Assembly: GCA_002404895.1 (NCBI GenBank)
Contig: DHKO01000036.1
Coordinates: 1 to 23,708 of the forward strand
From: Treponema sp. UBA4692
GTDB lineage: Bacteria; Spirochaetota; Spirochaetia; Treponematales; Treponemataceae
Length of the DNA: 23,708 nucleotides
Direction: 5' to 3'
Of this stretch, positions 7,179-15,699 are shown one piece after another. The translations under genes were made by a program, and so were the position numbers. The notes beneath the pieces are model-generated. The model was not told the origin of the DNA. It made no database searches and was given only the letters and a program-made list of their open reading frames with translations. Each line of letters starts with the position of its first letter. Within the stretch, counting starts at the first letter, position 1.

Positions 7179-7205
7179 TGCGACGCTATCAAGCGTTGCG
7201 TCGCA
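7179..7205. repeat. GC-rich hairpin with two alternative pairings
   Basis: TGCGACGC at 7179-7186 pairs with GCGTCGCA at 7198-7205. Alternatively GCGACGCT pairs with AGCGTTGC around an ATCA loop. The two structures exclude each other. It lies directly upstream of a terminator-like hairpin. Confidence 0.5.
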
Positions 7206-7206
7206 C

Positions 7207-7236
7207 AAAAAAGCAAATAGAGAAGCTGGCTTTTTT
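7207..7236 (+). terminator. Terminator-like hairpin between the MgtC-family gene and the XPB helicase gene
   Basis: AAAAAAGC (7207-7214) and GCTTTTTT (7229-7236) form an 8-bp stem whose 3' arm is a T run. With the GC-rich hairpin just before it, this probably ends transcription from the MgtC-family gene. Confidence 0.55.
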
Positions 7237-7297
7237 ACTTTCAGATTTTTCTAAACATTCTCGCAAGAACAAAAAGGCAAAGAGATTTTTTTTGTTC

Positions 7298-7303
7298 TAT
7301 AAT
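7298..7303 (+). promoter_or_regulatory. -10 box for the XPB helicase operon
   Basis: A perfect TATAAT stands 28 nt before the ATG at 7332. A clear -35 box is not seen. No Shine-Dalgarno sequence lies between the predicted start of transcription and the ATG. Confidence 0.45.
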
Positions 7304-7331
7304 TCTTGAATTTCTGATAAACTGCTCCGTT

Positions 7332-9146
7332 ATGGATTATTCAAACCCGCTTATTGTCCAAAGCGACAGGACTTTGCTTCTTGATGTTCACGCGCCGCTC
7401 GCCGCTGAGTGCCGGAACGCGCTTATCCCTTTTGCAGAGCTTGAACGCTCTCCTGAGCATCTTCACACATACAGACTTACGCCTCTTTCCTTGTGGAACG
7501 CTTCCGGGGCTGGTTTTTCGCCGGAGGACGCTGTTGAGGTGCTGCATAAATTCGCGCGCTACGATGTTCCTCAGTCGGTTGAGATGTGGATTCGCGAGAC
7601 TGCCGGAAGATTCGGAAAGCTTCGCCTTGTTCCGGCCCCGTGGATTGAAGTTCCTGTTTCCGAGAAAAAAGCGAACGAGAAAATCAAGGAAGAATATCTT
7701 TATCTTGTTACAGAAAGCGTGCCTGTCTTCAAGGAAATTGCGGCAAGCTCGATTGGAAGAAAACTTTTGACAGTCTGCGAGTACGAAGAGCCGCAGGACG
7801 ATTTTATGAAAAGCTGCAAGGTTTCTGAAAATGAAAAAGCGCATTGCTTCCGCCTTTCGCTCACAGACCGGGGCACGATAAAGCAGGAGCTTTTAAAGCT
7901 CGGCTGGCCTGTAAAAGACGACGTTCCGCTTGTTGACGGCGAGAGTCTTGAAATAAATCTCCGTGAAAAAACGCTTTCTGGAAAGCCTTTCAATGTGCGC
8001 CAGTACCAGATTGAGGCTGCGCAGTCAATTGTGGGAGACAAAGGTCCTGGAACTGGATTCGGGACAATTGTCTTGCCTTGCGGAGCCGGAAAAACAATCG
8101 TCGGAATGACAGTTATGAGCCTTTTGAAAACGAACACTCTTGTAATCACAACTAATATCAGCGCGGTTCATCAGTGGATTGGCGAGCTTTTAGATAAGAC
8201 GAATCTTACGGAAGACGACATTGCCGAATACACAGGCGAAAACAAGGTGATAAAGCCTGTTACGGTCGCGACTTATCAGATTCTGACTTGGCGGCCTGAA
8301 AAAGACGGCCCTTATCCGCATTTCTCGCTTTTCAGAAAACGCAACTGGGGCTTGATTGTCTATGACGAGGTTCATATGCTTCCCGCGCCGGTTTTCCGTG
8401 TCGCGGCGGAAATTCAGGCAATCAGGCGTGTCGGCTTGACGGCGACTTTAGTCCGCGAAGACCATCTTGAAGGAAATGTTTTCTCTCTTGTCGGCCCTAA
8501 ACGCTACGATGTTCCGTGGAAAGACCTTGAACATTCCGGGTTCATTGCGACTGCCGAGTGCGTCGAGGTTAGAATCGACTTGCAGGAAGGAAAAGAGATT
8601 GAGTACGCTGTCTCTGACCAGCGGAAAAAGCACAGGCTTGCGAGCGAGAATCCTGTAAAATATGATTTCGTCAAGAAAATCGTATCAAAATGCCCTGAGG
8701 ACAAGATTCTTGTAATCGGACAGTATTTAAGCCAGCTTTCCGAGCTTTCAAGCCTGCTGAAATGTCCGATTATCACCGGGAAAACGCCTAACGAGGAGCG
8801 CGACAAAATCTATTCTGATTTCAGAAGCGGAAAAATCCGCGTGCTTGTCGTGTCGAAAGTAGCTAACTTTGCAATTGACCTGCCTGACGCTAGCGTTGCA
8901 ATTCAGGTGAGCGGAACTTTTGGAAGCCGGCAGGAGGAGGCGCAGCGTCTCGGAAGAATCTTGCGCCCGAAAGAGCGGAAGTCGAGGTTTTTCACGCTGA
9001 TTACGCGAAACACGGTGGAGGAGGAATTCGGCGCGAACCGGCAGAAATTCTTGGCGGAGCAGGGCTATCAGTACCGCCTTTTGCGCTGCGAGAATCCGGA
9101 AGACCTAAATGAATATTTTGACTCTGAAGTCAGCGGCCTGAATTAG
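7332..9146 (+). CDS. Bacterial XPB/ERCC3-family DNA helicase
   Basis: This is a superfamily 2 helicase related to eukaryotic and archaeal XPB. Helicase motifs appear in order: Walker A PCGAGKT (249-255), DEVH (345-348), the LTATLVRED motif containing the XPB-specific Arg-Glu-Asp triad, and the arginine-finger motif QRLGRILRPK (from 538). The N-terminal 200 residues form the helicase-associated domain typical of bacterial XPB (NPLIVQSDRTLLLDVHAP...LSLWNASGAGFSPEDAVEVL). The length of 604 residues is normal for the family, and bacterial XPB proteins unwind DNA 3' to 5' in vitro. The gene is followed after 73 nt by a helicase-associated partner, the same order as the ercc3-like gene and its neighbour in mycobacteria, suggesting a functional pair. 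The start codon has no Shine-Dalgarno sequence. Confidence 0.93.
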   Translation: MDYSNPLIVQSDRTLLLDVHAPLAAECRNALIPFAELERSPEHLHTYRLTPLSLWNASGAGFSPEDAVEVLHKFARYDVPQSVEMWIRETAGRFGKLRLVPAPWIEVPVSEKKANEKIKEEYLYLVTESVPVFKEIAASSIGRKLLTVCEYEEPQDDFMKSCKVSENEKAHCFRLSLTDRGTIKQELLKLGWPVKDDVPLVDGESLEINLREKTLSGKPFNVRQYQIEAAQSIVGDKGPGTGFGTIVLPCGAGKTIVGMTVMSLLKTNTLVITTNISAVHQWIGELLDKTNLTEDDIAEYTGENKVIKPVTVATYQILTWRPEKDGPYPHFSLFRKRNWGLIVYDEVHMLPAPVFRVAAEIQAIRRVGLTATLVREDHLEGNVFSLVGPKRYDVPWKDLEHSGFIATAECVEVRIDLQEGKEIEYAVSDQRKKHRLASENPVKYDFVKKIVSKCPEDKILVIGQYLSQLSELSSLLKCPIITGKTPNEERDKIYSDFRSGKIRVLVVSKVANFAIDLPDASVAIQVSGTFGSRQEEAQRLGRILRPKERKSRFFTLITRNTVEEEFGANRQKFLAEQGYQYRLLRCENPEDLNEYFDSEVSGLN

Positions 9147-9219
9147 AGTTGCCTGCAAACTGCCAAAACCGCATTTTATAGATTTTGAATCAAAACAAGC
9201 ATAAAAACTGGAGAAGTTT

Positions 9220-11379
9220 ATGGAATTGAGTCCGAAAGTTCAGAAAATTATCGACTGGCGGGAAAGCCTTGCGGTTTTGCCGGACAGCCATTTTTTTGAA
9301 ATCATCAGAATGTACTTGGGCGAGGTGAAAACTCCGTTCAATAAGCAGAAGCTGATTGAGGAGCTTGGCGCGTTTATCAGAAAAGAAGAAAACCGCAGGA
9401 CGATTGTCTCTCTTTTGAGCGAGACTGACTTGCAGCTGATTTGCGCCGTGAAATTCATTCCGAGCGCGACGGAAGAAAAACTCGCCGCGTTTTTCGGCTC
9501 AGACTTCACTTTTTCGGACTTTTACAGCCGTCTTTTGAATCTTGAGGAGCGGCTGATAATCTACCGCCATAAAGACAGACTTTCCGGCAAGATGATAATC
9601 AGCCTGAATCCGCACTTGGAAGACGACTTTGCGAAATTCGCGAAAAAATCCGTTCTGCTGAAAATCCCCGAGATCGCGCAGGCGGAACACTCGGAATACG
9701 ACATAAATTCTTCGCCTATGAAAAATCAGGGCTTGTCTCCCGAGCTGATTGCGGCATTTGTCGCTTTCATCAACAAAAATCCCGACCTTTGCAAGTCTGA
9801 CGGAACTTTCAAGAAGAGAATTTCAAACGAGATTGAGACGTTTTTTCCCGGAAAATCCGAAATGCTTTTCTCGCTTACAAAAGCGTTCATAAATTTGTCG
9901 CTGCTCTCTGAAAATCTTGACGGCTACGAGATTGACGCAGGCCGTTTTCTGAGCTTTTCGCGCCTTGCCCCGGAAATTCGGTACGCTTATCTTGCTGTCT
10001 CGTCTCACGGGCGGTTCAGCCGCGGCTCTCTTGTGCGTCAGGCGAAGCTCCTGCTCGATGTAGCGGAGTCAATTCCTGAAACAGGCTTCTCGCGGAGCGT
10101 CTTGCTCAAGCTCAGCTTCTTGATTGCAGAGGACAGGGAAGAAAACGCTGTTTCTCCGCGCTTTGGAACTTCATCGCGCTTTTCTGAAATTCTGAACCGC
10201 GCAAAAACCGCCGAGTCGGCAATTGTTAATTCAGGCGAGAGCGACAATCTTTCTTCGCTTCTGGACAGGCTTCTTGATGTCGCATTGTCTTTTGGAATTT
10301 TCAAGATAAAAGGAATTGATTCTTCCGGCGAGGATATTTTTGTTAGAGGAAGTGTTCTTGACGGCTCTCAGACGGCAGATTACGGCAAGGAGCCGAAAGT
10401 TTTGAGCATTGACGCTGGCTTCAATGTAACTTTGCTGCCGGGGCTTCCGCTTGAAAAGCTGCTTCCGCTTATGAGCTTTATGGAGCTTGTGCAGTTTGAC
10501 ACGGCAGCTCTTTTTGAAATCAGCAGAAAATCCGTGATGCGCGGTTTTGATGCCGGTTTTTCATCTGCAAAAATCCTTGAGCTTTTGAGAAAATATTCTC
10601 CGTATGAAATTCCGCAGAATCTTGAAGTCTCGCTTGAAGACTGGAGCAACTCATATTCGTCTGCGGCGATTTACAAGGGCTACATTCTTCAGGTCAGCGA
10701 GAAAAACGCCGGAATCACAGAAAAAAATCCTGCGGTTCAGCCTTTTATTTCGGCGAAGCTCGCCGAGGGAATCTATCTTCTTTCGGTTGAGAACGACGAG
10801 GAAGCCGCCGCGCTGATTGAAAAAAGCGGACTTGATTTTATCGGGAAGATAAAGACCGCTCAGAAAAGCTCCGACAGCATCCGTTTTCCTGAATTTGCGG
10901 TTTCATCTCATAAAAACGATTTTGACAATCTTGAAGAGGAAAATTACGAGACTGAAAAAAACGAGCTTTCGCTGAAGACCAACGAGGAGCGGGCTAGGCA
11001 TTTTGAGGCGATGCGCTCCGCTCTTGAGAAAATGACGCTGACTCCTGAGCAGAAAGAGGGGCTTCTTGAAAGAATCGAGCACAAGATAATTTTGTCGCCG
11101 GTTCAGCTAAGGGCGAACAGCGTGAAATTCGAGCGGATTGAAGCCGGAGGCATGGATTTTTCGGGCAAGCTGCACATCATCGAAGGCTCGATTTCAAACA
11201 ACAGCATGGTGGAGCTTCATTTTGACAGCGGAATTTTGGTGGGCGTTCCGATTTCCGTTTCAAAGACCGAGGCGGACGCAAATGTTCTTCTCGAAGTTAT
11301 GCCCGAGCACGAGCAAAAGCTCCTTTCAATCGGACAGGCGAAATTCGTCAAGCGTGTGCGGGGAAGCGTTCTAAGATAA
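9220..11379 (+). CDS. Helicase-associated protein with Helicase_C_3 and WYL-like regions, XPB partner
   Basis: The 719-residue protein has no helicase motifs of its own. Residues about 390-550 match the pattern of the XPB/Ssl2-associated Helicase_C_3 domain: a KVLSIDAGFNVTLLPGLP strand, a stretch on Asp/Ala-rich helices with SVMRGFDAGFSSAKILELLRK, then a PQNLEVSLEDWSNSY motif with the conserved Trp. The N-terminal 150 residues are helical (possible winged-helix folds). The last 70 residues (VELHFDSGILVGVPISVSK...GQAKFVKRVRGSVL) look like a WYL-type small-barrel domain. In actinobacteria a protein of similar architecture is encoded beside XPB, so I infer a regulatory or DNA-loading partner of the helicase. 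GGAGAAG at 9210-9216 supports the ATG at 9220. Domain names are from memory of family patterns and were not searched. Confidence 0.75.
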   Translation: MELSPKVQKIIDWRESLAVLPDSHFFEIIRMYLGEVKTPFNKQKLIEELGAFIRKEENRRTIVSLLSETDLQLICAVKFIPSATEEKLAAFFGSDFTFSDFYSRLLNLEERLIIYRHKDRLSGKMIISLNPHLEDDFAKFAKKSVLLKIPEIAQAEHSEYDINSSPMKNQGLSPELIAAFVAFINKNPDLCKSDGTFKKRISNEIETFFPGKSEMLFSLTKAFINLSLLSENLDGYEIDAGRFLSFSRLAPEIRYAYLAVSSHGRFSRGSLVRQAKLLLDVAESIPETGFSRSVLLKLSFLIAEDREENAVSPRFGTSSRFSEILNRAKTAESAIVNSGESDNLSSLLDRLLDVALSFGIFKIKGIDSSGEDIFVRGSVLDGSQTADYGKEPKVLSIDAGFNVTLLPGLPLEKLLPLMSFMELVQFDTAALFEISRKSVMRGFDAGFSSAKILELLRKYSPYEIPQNLEVSLEDWSNSYSSAAIYKGYILQVSEKNAGITEKNPAVQPFISAKLAEGIYLLSVENDEEAAALIEKSGLDFIGKIKTAQKSSDSIRFPEFAVSSHKNDFDNLEEENYETEKNELSLKTNEERARHFEAMRSALEKMTLTPEQKEGLLERIEHKIILSPVQLRANSVKFERIEAGGMDFSGKLHIIEGSISNNSMVELHFDSGILVGVPISVSKTEADANVLLEVMPEHEQKLLSIGQAKFVKRVRGSVLR

Positions 11380-11389
11380 TTTTTGCGCT

Positions 11390-11870
11390 GACGATTCTGC
11401 TGGGCAACGTTTTCGAGAATTCGCACGCAAAGAAAACACGCTGGGCAGGCTGTTAGAACATTTTCACGGCTAAAAAACTCGTTGTGCAAACCGTGCGAAA
11501 ATCCGCAAGAGTAAAAAACACGTTGGGCGACGAATGAAATAATTTCACGGCCAGAAAATGCGTTGGGCGGACTGTGAAATTTTTACAACGGCCAGAAAAA
11601 GCGTTTTGCCGGCATTTGCAGAAATTTCATAAGCCAAAAACACGCTGGGCAGCGAATGAAATAATTTCATAGCCAGAAAAAGACTTGGGCAAGCCGTGAA
11701 ATTTTGTACATAGCTAGAAATTTCATTGGGCAGCGAATGAAATAATTTCATAATCCGAAATCATATTTCTCGAGACGCAAAAATTTTATTGTGAAGAGAA
11801 ATCACATTGTGCAAATTAAAAAATCTCGCGGTTTTATTTATCCTGTTGTGCAAATCGAAAATATTAAAAC
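11390..11870. repeat. Degenerate tandem repeat array, 39-41-bp period, about 12 units
   Basis: The 534-nt gap between the convergent helicase-associated gene and recQ holds no gene. Instead a core like TTGGGCA recurs at 11401, 11442, 11483, 11524, 11564, 11605, 11646, 11686, 11727, 11808 and 11847 (one degenerate unit near 11768), that is every 39-41 bp. Several units carry the palindrome TGAAATAATTTCA exactly 11 bp after the core start (11535, 11657, 11738), and most have an A-rich AGAAAAACACG lead-in. Units differ too much for a CRISPR array. The period is not a multiple of three, so it is not a coding repeat. Confidence 0.8.
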
Positions 11871-11913
11871 AAGAATTTCTCTCCCCTTGTTCCTCCTCCC
11901 GCTTCGCTTTCCG

Positions 11914-13869
11914 CTAATTCATTTCCACAATCTCAACAATCTTTTTTCCGTATTTCTCAATTTTCTTGTCGCCAAGTCCGCTGATTGAATAAAGCTCGTC
12001 AACAGTTCTCGGCTTTCTCGCCGCGATTTCGTTCAGTGTCCTGTCTCCGAAAATTATGTACGGCGGAACGTCAAGCTCCTGCGCGGTGCGTTTTCTCCAT
12101 TTCTTGATTTCATCGTGTATTTTCTGCGCGCTCTCGTCTCCGTTGAAATTCATTTCCTTTTTGTGAAGAACAAAGCCTTTCGCCTTCTTGCTTTCCGGCT
12201 TTGGAAACATGATTCCGCCGTTCGCGCCCGCGCTTGCCCTGTTTTTCGGCACAAAAACGCCTTCCGCCTGTAGTTCCGAGGCTGAAAGGCGCGCGCCGCT
12301 GCTCCGTGAGACGTTGAAAGGAAGCATAATCTTGTCGCGGTTTTGCAGCGCGGAAAGACCGCCGTTTGTGAGCTTCAAAACGCCGTAGTCTCCGTATTTG
12401 GTCACAAAATTCTTCTCGATTAAGAGATTTGAAAGCTCCAGCCACTGTGTTTTTGTCAGCTCGCGTCCGATTCCCCAGGTTGAAATCATATTGTGCCTGT
12501 TTTCGATGATTCTTTTTTCACGCGAGCCAAGAAGAACATCGCACACGTAGTTTGCTCCGAATCGCGAGCCGGTCCTTATTATGCAGCTCATAAATTTCTG
12601 GCACGGAATTGTCATGTCGATTTCCGGGGCTGGTCCTGTCTCGCAGATGTCGCAGCAGCAGCCGTATTTTCCGATTCTGCGTTCTTCCTTTGATTTTGAG
12701 CCGTCGAGCTTCTGCCCGAAGTATTCAAGGAGAAGCTGCCGCCTGCATTTTCTGCCGCTTGCGTAGTTTATCATCCCCTGCAGGAGATTTTCACAGCGTC
12801 CCCGGTCTGCAGCCTCGTCAAAAAAATAACGGATTTTGTGGATGTCGCCTGCCGAATATAGAAGAAGAGCCTCTGAAGGACGCCCGTCCCGCCCGGCGCG
12901 CCCGATTTCCTGATAATATTGCTCGAGAGATTTTGGCATATCGTAATGAATCACAAACCGCACGTTCGGATTGTCGATTCCCATTCCGAAAGCTAGAGTC
13001 GCAACCATTATCTGAACTTCGTCGCGTATGAATTTTGTCTGGTGGTCTGCCCGCACTGAATCCTGCAATCCAGCATGATAATTCAGAACCGAATATCCGA
13101 GTGAGGCGAGCTGCTCAGTGAGCGTGTCAACCTGCTTTTTTGAAAAGCAATAGATGATTCCGCTTTCATCGGAATGTCGTTTAATGCACTGGATAATCTG
13201 GTCCAAAGCGTTTCGATTTTTCGCGCTAACGTTCAGAAAAATATTCGGGCGGTCAAAATTCGAGACAAGCACAGCCGGATTTTTAAGCTTCAGATTTTTT
13301 ATGATGTCTTCGCGAACCTGAACTGTTGCGGTTGCTGTCAAAGCTAGAAAAACTGCGTTCTTGAACTGGTTTCTAAGCGCGGAAATTTCAAGATAGTCCG
13401 GGCGGAAGTCGTGTCCCCATTCAGAAACGCAGTGCGCCTCGTCAATCGTAATGCAGCAGACTTTTACGCGCGGGTCGTGAAGCAAATTGCTTATTGTCGA
13501 AGACATCAGGCCTTCCGGCGAGACATAGACGATTTTCGTTTCGCCGCGCCTGATTGAATCCATTGAATCTTTGTAGTCTTCCCATTCCACAGTCGAATTC
13601 AGAAAAACCGCGTTCACGCCGCTTGCATTTAGCGAGGCGACCTGGTCTTGCATCAGCGAAATCAGCGGAGAGACAACGACCGTAAGACCGTCGAAAATCA
13701 GCGCTGGAATTTCGTAGCAAAGCGATTTTCCGCCTCCTGTCGGCATAATTGCAAGCGTGTCTTTTTTCTCGAGAACATTTGTGATTATTTCTTTTTGAAG
13801 CAGCCGGAACGAGTCGTATCCAAAAATCGATTTTAAAACTTCTTCCGGCGATTTTCCTGTGCAGTCCAT
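11914..13869 (-). CDS. recQ: ATP-dependent DNA helicase RecQ
   Basis: RecQ unwinds DNA 3' to 5' in recombination and replication-fork repair. The 651-residue protein has the Q-motif region with Gln25, Walker A TGGGKS (to residue 49), the DEAH box at 143-146 followed by CVSEWGHDFRPDY (the RecQ aromatic loop), LALTATAT, IIYCFSKKQVDTL and QEIGRAGRDG. The zinc-binding region follows (GRKCRRQLLLEYFGQ and CCCDIC), then an RQC winged-helix-like region (ICETG through LKLTNGG) and a C-terminal HRDC domain of about 75 residues (DEIKKWRKRTAQELDVPPYIIF...VDELYSISGLGDKKIEKYG). The full RecQ-RQC-HRDC layout is complete. ACAGGAAAA upstream of the start at 13869 serves as ribosome binding site. The gene converges on the XPB operon across the repeat array and diverges from the tRNA gene. 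Confidence 0.97.
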   Translation of the reverse strand: MDCTGKSPEEVLKSIFGYDSFRLLQKEIITNVLEKKDTLAIMPTGGGKSLCYEIPALIFDGLTVVVSPLISLMQDQVASLNASGVNAVFLNSTVEWEDYKDSMDSIRRGETKIVYVSPEGLMSSTISNLLHDPRVKVCCITIDEAHCVSEWGHDFRPDYLEISALRNQFKNAVFLALTATATVQVREDIIKNLKLKNPAVLVSNFDRPNIFLNVSAKNRNALDQIIQCIKRHSDESGIIYCFSKKQVDTLTEQLASLGYSVLNYHAGLQDSVRADHQTKFIRDEVQIMVATLAFGMGIDNPNVRFVIHYDMPKSLEQYYQEIGRAGRDGRPSEALLLYSAGDIHKIRYFFDEAADRGRCENLLQGMINYASGRKCRRQLLLEYFGQKLDGSKSKEERRIGKYGCCCDICETGPAPEIDMTIPCQKFMSCIIRTGSRFGANYVCDVLLGSREKRIIENRHNMISTWGIGRELTKTQWLELSNLLIEKNFVTKYGDYGVLKLTNGGLSALQNRDKIMLPFNVSRSSGARLSASELQAEGVFVPKNRASAGANGGIMFPKPESKKAKGFVLHKKEMNFNGDESAQKIHDEIKKWRKRTAQELDVPPYIIFGDRTLNEIAARKPRTVDELYSISGLGDKKIEKYGKKIVEIVEMN

Positions 13870-13887
13870 ATTTTTCCTGTTTTCAAT

Positions 13888-13896
13888 ATTCTATCA
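13888..13896 (-). promoter_or_regulatory. Candidate extended -10 promoter of recQ
   Basis: The minus strand reads TGATAGAAT, an extended -10 box, 18 nt before the start codon at 13869. The leader would be about 12 nt and include the AGGA ribosome binding site. No good -35 box is seen. Confidence 0.5.
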
Positions 13897-13925
13897 AAAT
13901 TTTTATTATTTTTCTGCTTCTCCTA

Positions 13926-13955
13926 TTGCATTGCAAGTTCATTTTCTGATATAGT
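13926..13955 (+). promoter_or_regulatory. Promoter of tRNA-Leu
   Basis: TTGCAT at 13926-13931 and an extended -10 box TGATATAGT (core TATAGT at 13950-13955) are separated by 18 nt. Transcription would begin near 13961, about 5 nt before the tRNA. Confidence 0.7.
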
Positions 13956-13965
13956 TTCAACACTT

Positions 13966-14048
13966 GCCGGGTTGGTGAAATGGTAGACACTACAGACTCA
14001 AAATCTGTTGCCTTCACGGGCGTCTGAGTTCGAGTCTCAGACCCGGTA
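13966..14048 (+). tRNA. tRNA-Leu (anticodon CAA)
   Basis: A class II tRNA of 83 nt. The acceptor stem GCCGGGT pairs with ACCCGGT (first pair G-U) followed by discriminator A. The anticodon arm ACAGA-CTCAAAA-TCTGT gives anticodon CAA (reads UUG). A long variable arm follows (about 14 nt), then a T arm CTGAG-TTCGAGT-CTCAG. CCA is not encoded and must be added after transcription. Confidence 0.95.
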
Positions 14049-14051
14049 TTT

Positions 14052-14087
14052 ACGGAGTTCATTATGAAAGTGAACTCCGTTTTTTTT
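14052..14087 (+). terminator. Intrinsic terminator of tRNA-Leu
   Basis: ACGGAGTTCA (14052-14061) and TGAACTCCGT (14071-14080) form a 10-bp perfect stem with a 9-nt loop, followed by a run of eight T. It lies immediately before the 3' end of comM and may also serve that gene from the other side. Confidence 0.93.
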
Positions 14088-14089
14088 GT

Positions 14090-15691
14090 TTAAATATCCG
14101 CGTTTCCAAAAAGCCCTAACGGTCCGCTGTTTGCCCTCAGCGAAATCGCCTCGCTTAAATGCGCAGTTTTTATTTTATCGCTTTTTTCCATATCTGCGAT
14201 TGTCCTTGAAAGCTTTAATATTCCGCTCACGGCGCGCTGCGAAAAATCATTGTTCAGAATGCTTGCTTCAAGAAATTTCCGTTCGTCTTTTTCAAGCGGA
14301 CAGTATTCTAGGATTTCCTGCGGAGCAAGCTGCGAGTTTTTCTTTCCTTGCCTTTTCCTTTGGATAAAAACTGCGTCCGCAATCTGCTTCCTTAGCTCCG
14401 CGCTGGAAACGGAAGCAGATTCTTTTTCTGCGGCTCCAACGTTTATTCTTATGTCAACGCGGTCTAAAAGCGGCCCGGAAAATTTTCGCCAGTACATATC
14501 GACTGATTTTGCGCTGCACAGGCAGATTTTTCCTTCAGTTCCGTAGTTTCCGCACGGACACGGATTTGTCGCCATCAAAAGCTGAAATCTTGCAGGATAA
14601 GTTGTCGTTCTTCCTGCTCGGCTGAGCGTTACAAACCCATTTTCAACAGGAACTCTGAGCATTTGAAGAACGCTTGTCTTGAATTCCGCCGCCTCGTCAA
14701 GAAAAAGAATTCCGTTGTGCGCCAGAGAAATTTCTCCGGGACGGCAGTTCACGCCTCCACCGCAAATTCCTTCGATAGAAGCTGTCTGGTGCGGCATTCT
14801 GAACGGAGCAACCCTCATGAGCGGCTCGGAAGGCTTTAGCAGCCCTGCGAGCGAGTGAATCCGCGTAGTGCTTTGCGCTTCTTCAACAGTCAAAAGCGGC
14901 AAGATAGAAGAGAATCTTTGCATCGCAAGTGTTTTTCCGCAGCCCGGCGGACCGTAAGCCAAAACATTGTGCCCGCCTGCCGCCGCAATTTGCAAGGCTC
15001 GTACGAGTTTCGCCTGATTTTTTATGTCGATAAAATCTGCCGCCCTGTCTTCTGATGGAAACAAGACACCGTTCACTTCAACGCTCCCGTCAGGAACAAA
15101 AGCGTTTCCGATCCCTTCTTTCGCGCTGGTGAAAAGTTCTGTTTTCGTTAAGGCTTCGTATGCTTCTGCAAGGTTTGACGCTCCGAAAACTTTCATCCCC
15201 GCAACTTCCCTTGCTTCTGCCGCATTCGCCGCGCTTACAATGCATTTTGAAATTCCTGCCGCCGCCGCAGTTGAAGCTGCCGCATGAACTGCTTTTACCG
15301 GCCTGATTGTTCCGTTTAGTTCAAGCTCTCCCATCACCAGAATCGGCTCCTTTCCAAATGAATTTATTTCAAGTTCCGTTTCTGGAGAATTTTCTTTTGA
15401 ATCCATTCCGTCTTTTAGATAACTTTCGCCCAAAACTGAAAGCGCGAGCGCCAGGTCAAAGCCCGAGCCTTCTTTTTTCAAGTCCGCAGGCGCAAGAGAA
15501 ATCAAGACGCGCTCCATCGGAAATTCAAATCCCGAATTTCTGATTGCGGCTCTCATTCTTTCCCGGGCTTCTTTTACCGCGCCGTCCGCAAGCCCGACAA
15601 TATCCACCGTAGGAATTCCCCGGCGCAAATCAACTTCAACCGCAACCAGCGAGCCTTCATAGCCAAAAGGCGAAAAAGAAAAAATATTCAT
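14090..15691 (-). CDS. comM: YifB/ComM family Mg-chelatase-like AAA+ ATPase
   Basis: The 533-residue protein shows the full family layout: an N-terminal Lon-like domain (SFSPFGYEGSLVAVEVDLRRGIPTVDIVGLAD, then PADLKKEGSGFDLALALSVL), an AAA+ domain with Walker A GPPGCGKT (247-254), Walker B GILFLDEAAEF, the TNPCPCGNYG segment and a C-terminal lid region (LSRTIADMEKSDKIKTAHLSEAISLR). In naturally transformable bacteria ComM is a hexameric helicase that promotes branch migration during integration of transforming DNA; it is also conserved in species not known to be competent, so a general recombination role is possible. AGAGAGG at a good distance supports the ATG at 15691. It lies alone between tRNA-Leu and the A-tract-rich region. 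Confidence 0.93.
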   Translation of the reverse strand: MNIFSFSPFGYEGSLVAVEVDLRRGIPTVDIVGLADGAVKEARERMRAAIRNSGFEFPMERVLISLAPADLKKEGSGFDLALALSVLGESYLKDGMDSKENSPETELEINSFGKEPILVMGELELNGTIRPVKAVHAAASTAAAAGISKCIVSAANAAEAREVAGMKVFGASNLAEAYEALTKTELFTSAKEGIGNAFVPDGSVEVNGVLFPSEDRAADFIDIKNQAKLVRALQIAAAGGHNVLAYGPPGCGKTLAMQRFSSILPLLTVEEAQSTTRIHSLAGLLKPSEPLMRVAPFRMPHQTASIEGICGGGVNCRPGEISLAHNGILFLDEAAEFKTSVLQMLRVPVENGFVTLSRAGRTTTYPARFQLLMATNPCPCGNYGTEGKICLCSAKSVDMYWRKFSGPLLDRVDIRINVGAAEKESASVSSAELRKQIADAVFIQRKRQGKKNSQLAPQEILEYCPLEKDERKFLEASILNNDFSQRAVSGILKLSRTIADMEKSDKIKTAHLSEAISLRANSGPLGLFGNADI

Positions 15692-15699
15692 AAAAAACC

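Noticed and set aside
11545..11751. Minus-strand repetitive short protein (MKLFHSLP-like repeats)
   Set aside because: The peptide repetition only reflects translation of the DNA tandem repeat. The 40-41-bp period is not a multiple of three, and no start signal is present.
11390..11870. CRISPR array or integron attC sites
   Set aside because: Units are 39-41 bp with degenerate sequence throughout, no conserved repeat with unique spacers. GTTGGGC fits one attC core but the matching inverse core (GCCCAAC) is absent and no integrase gene is seen.
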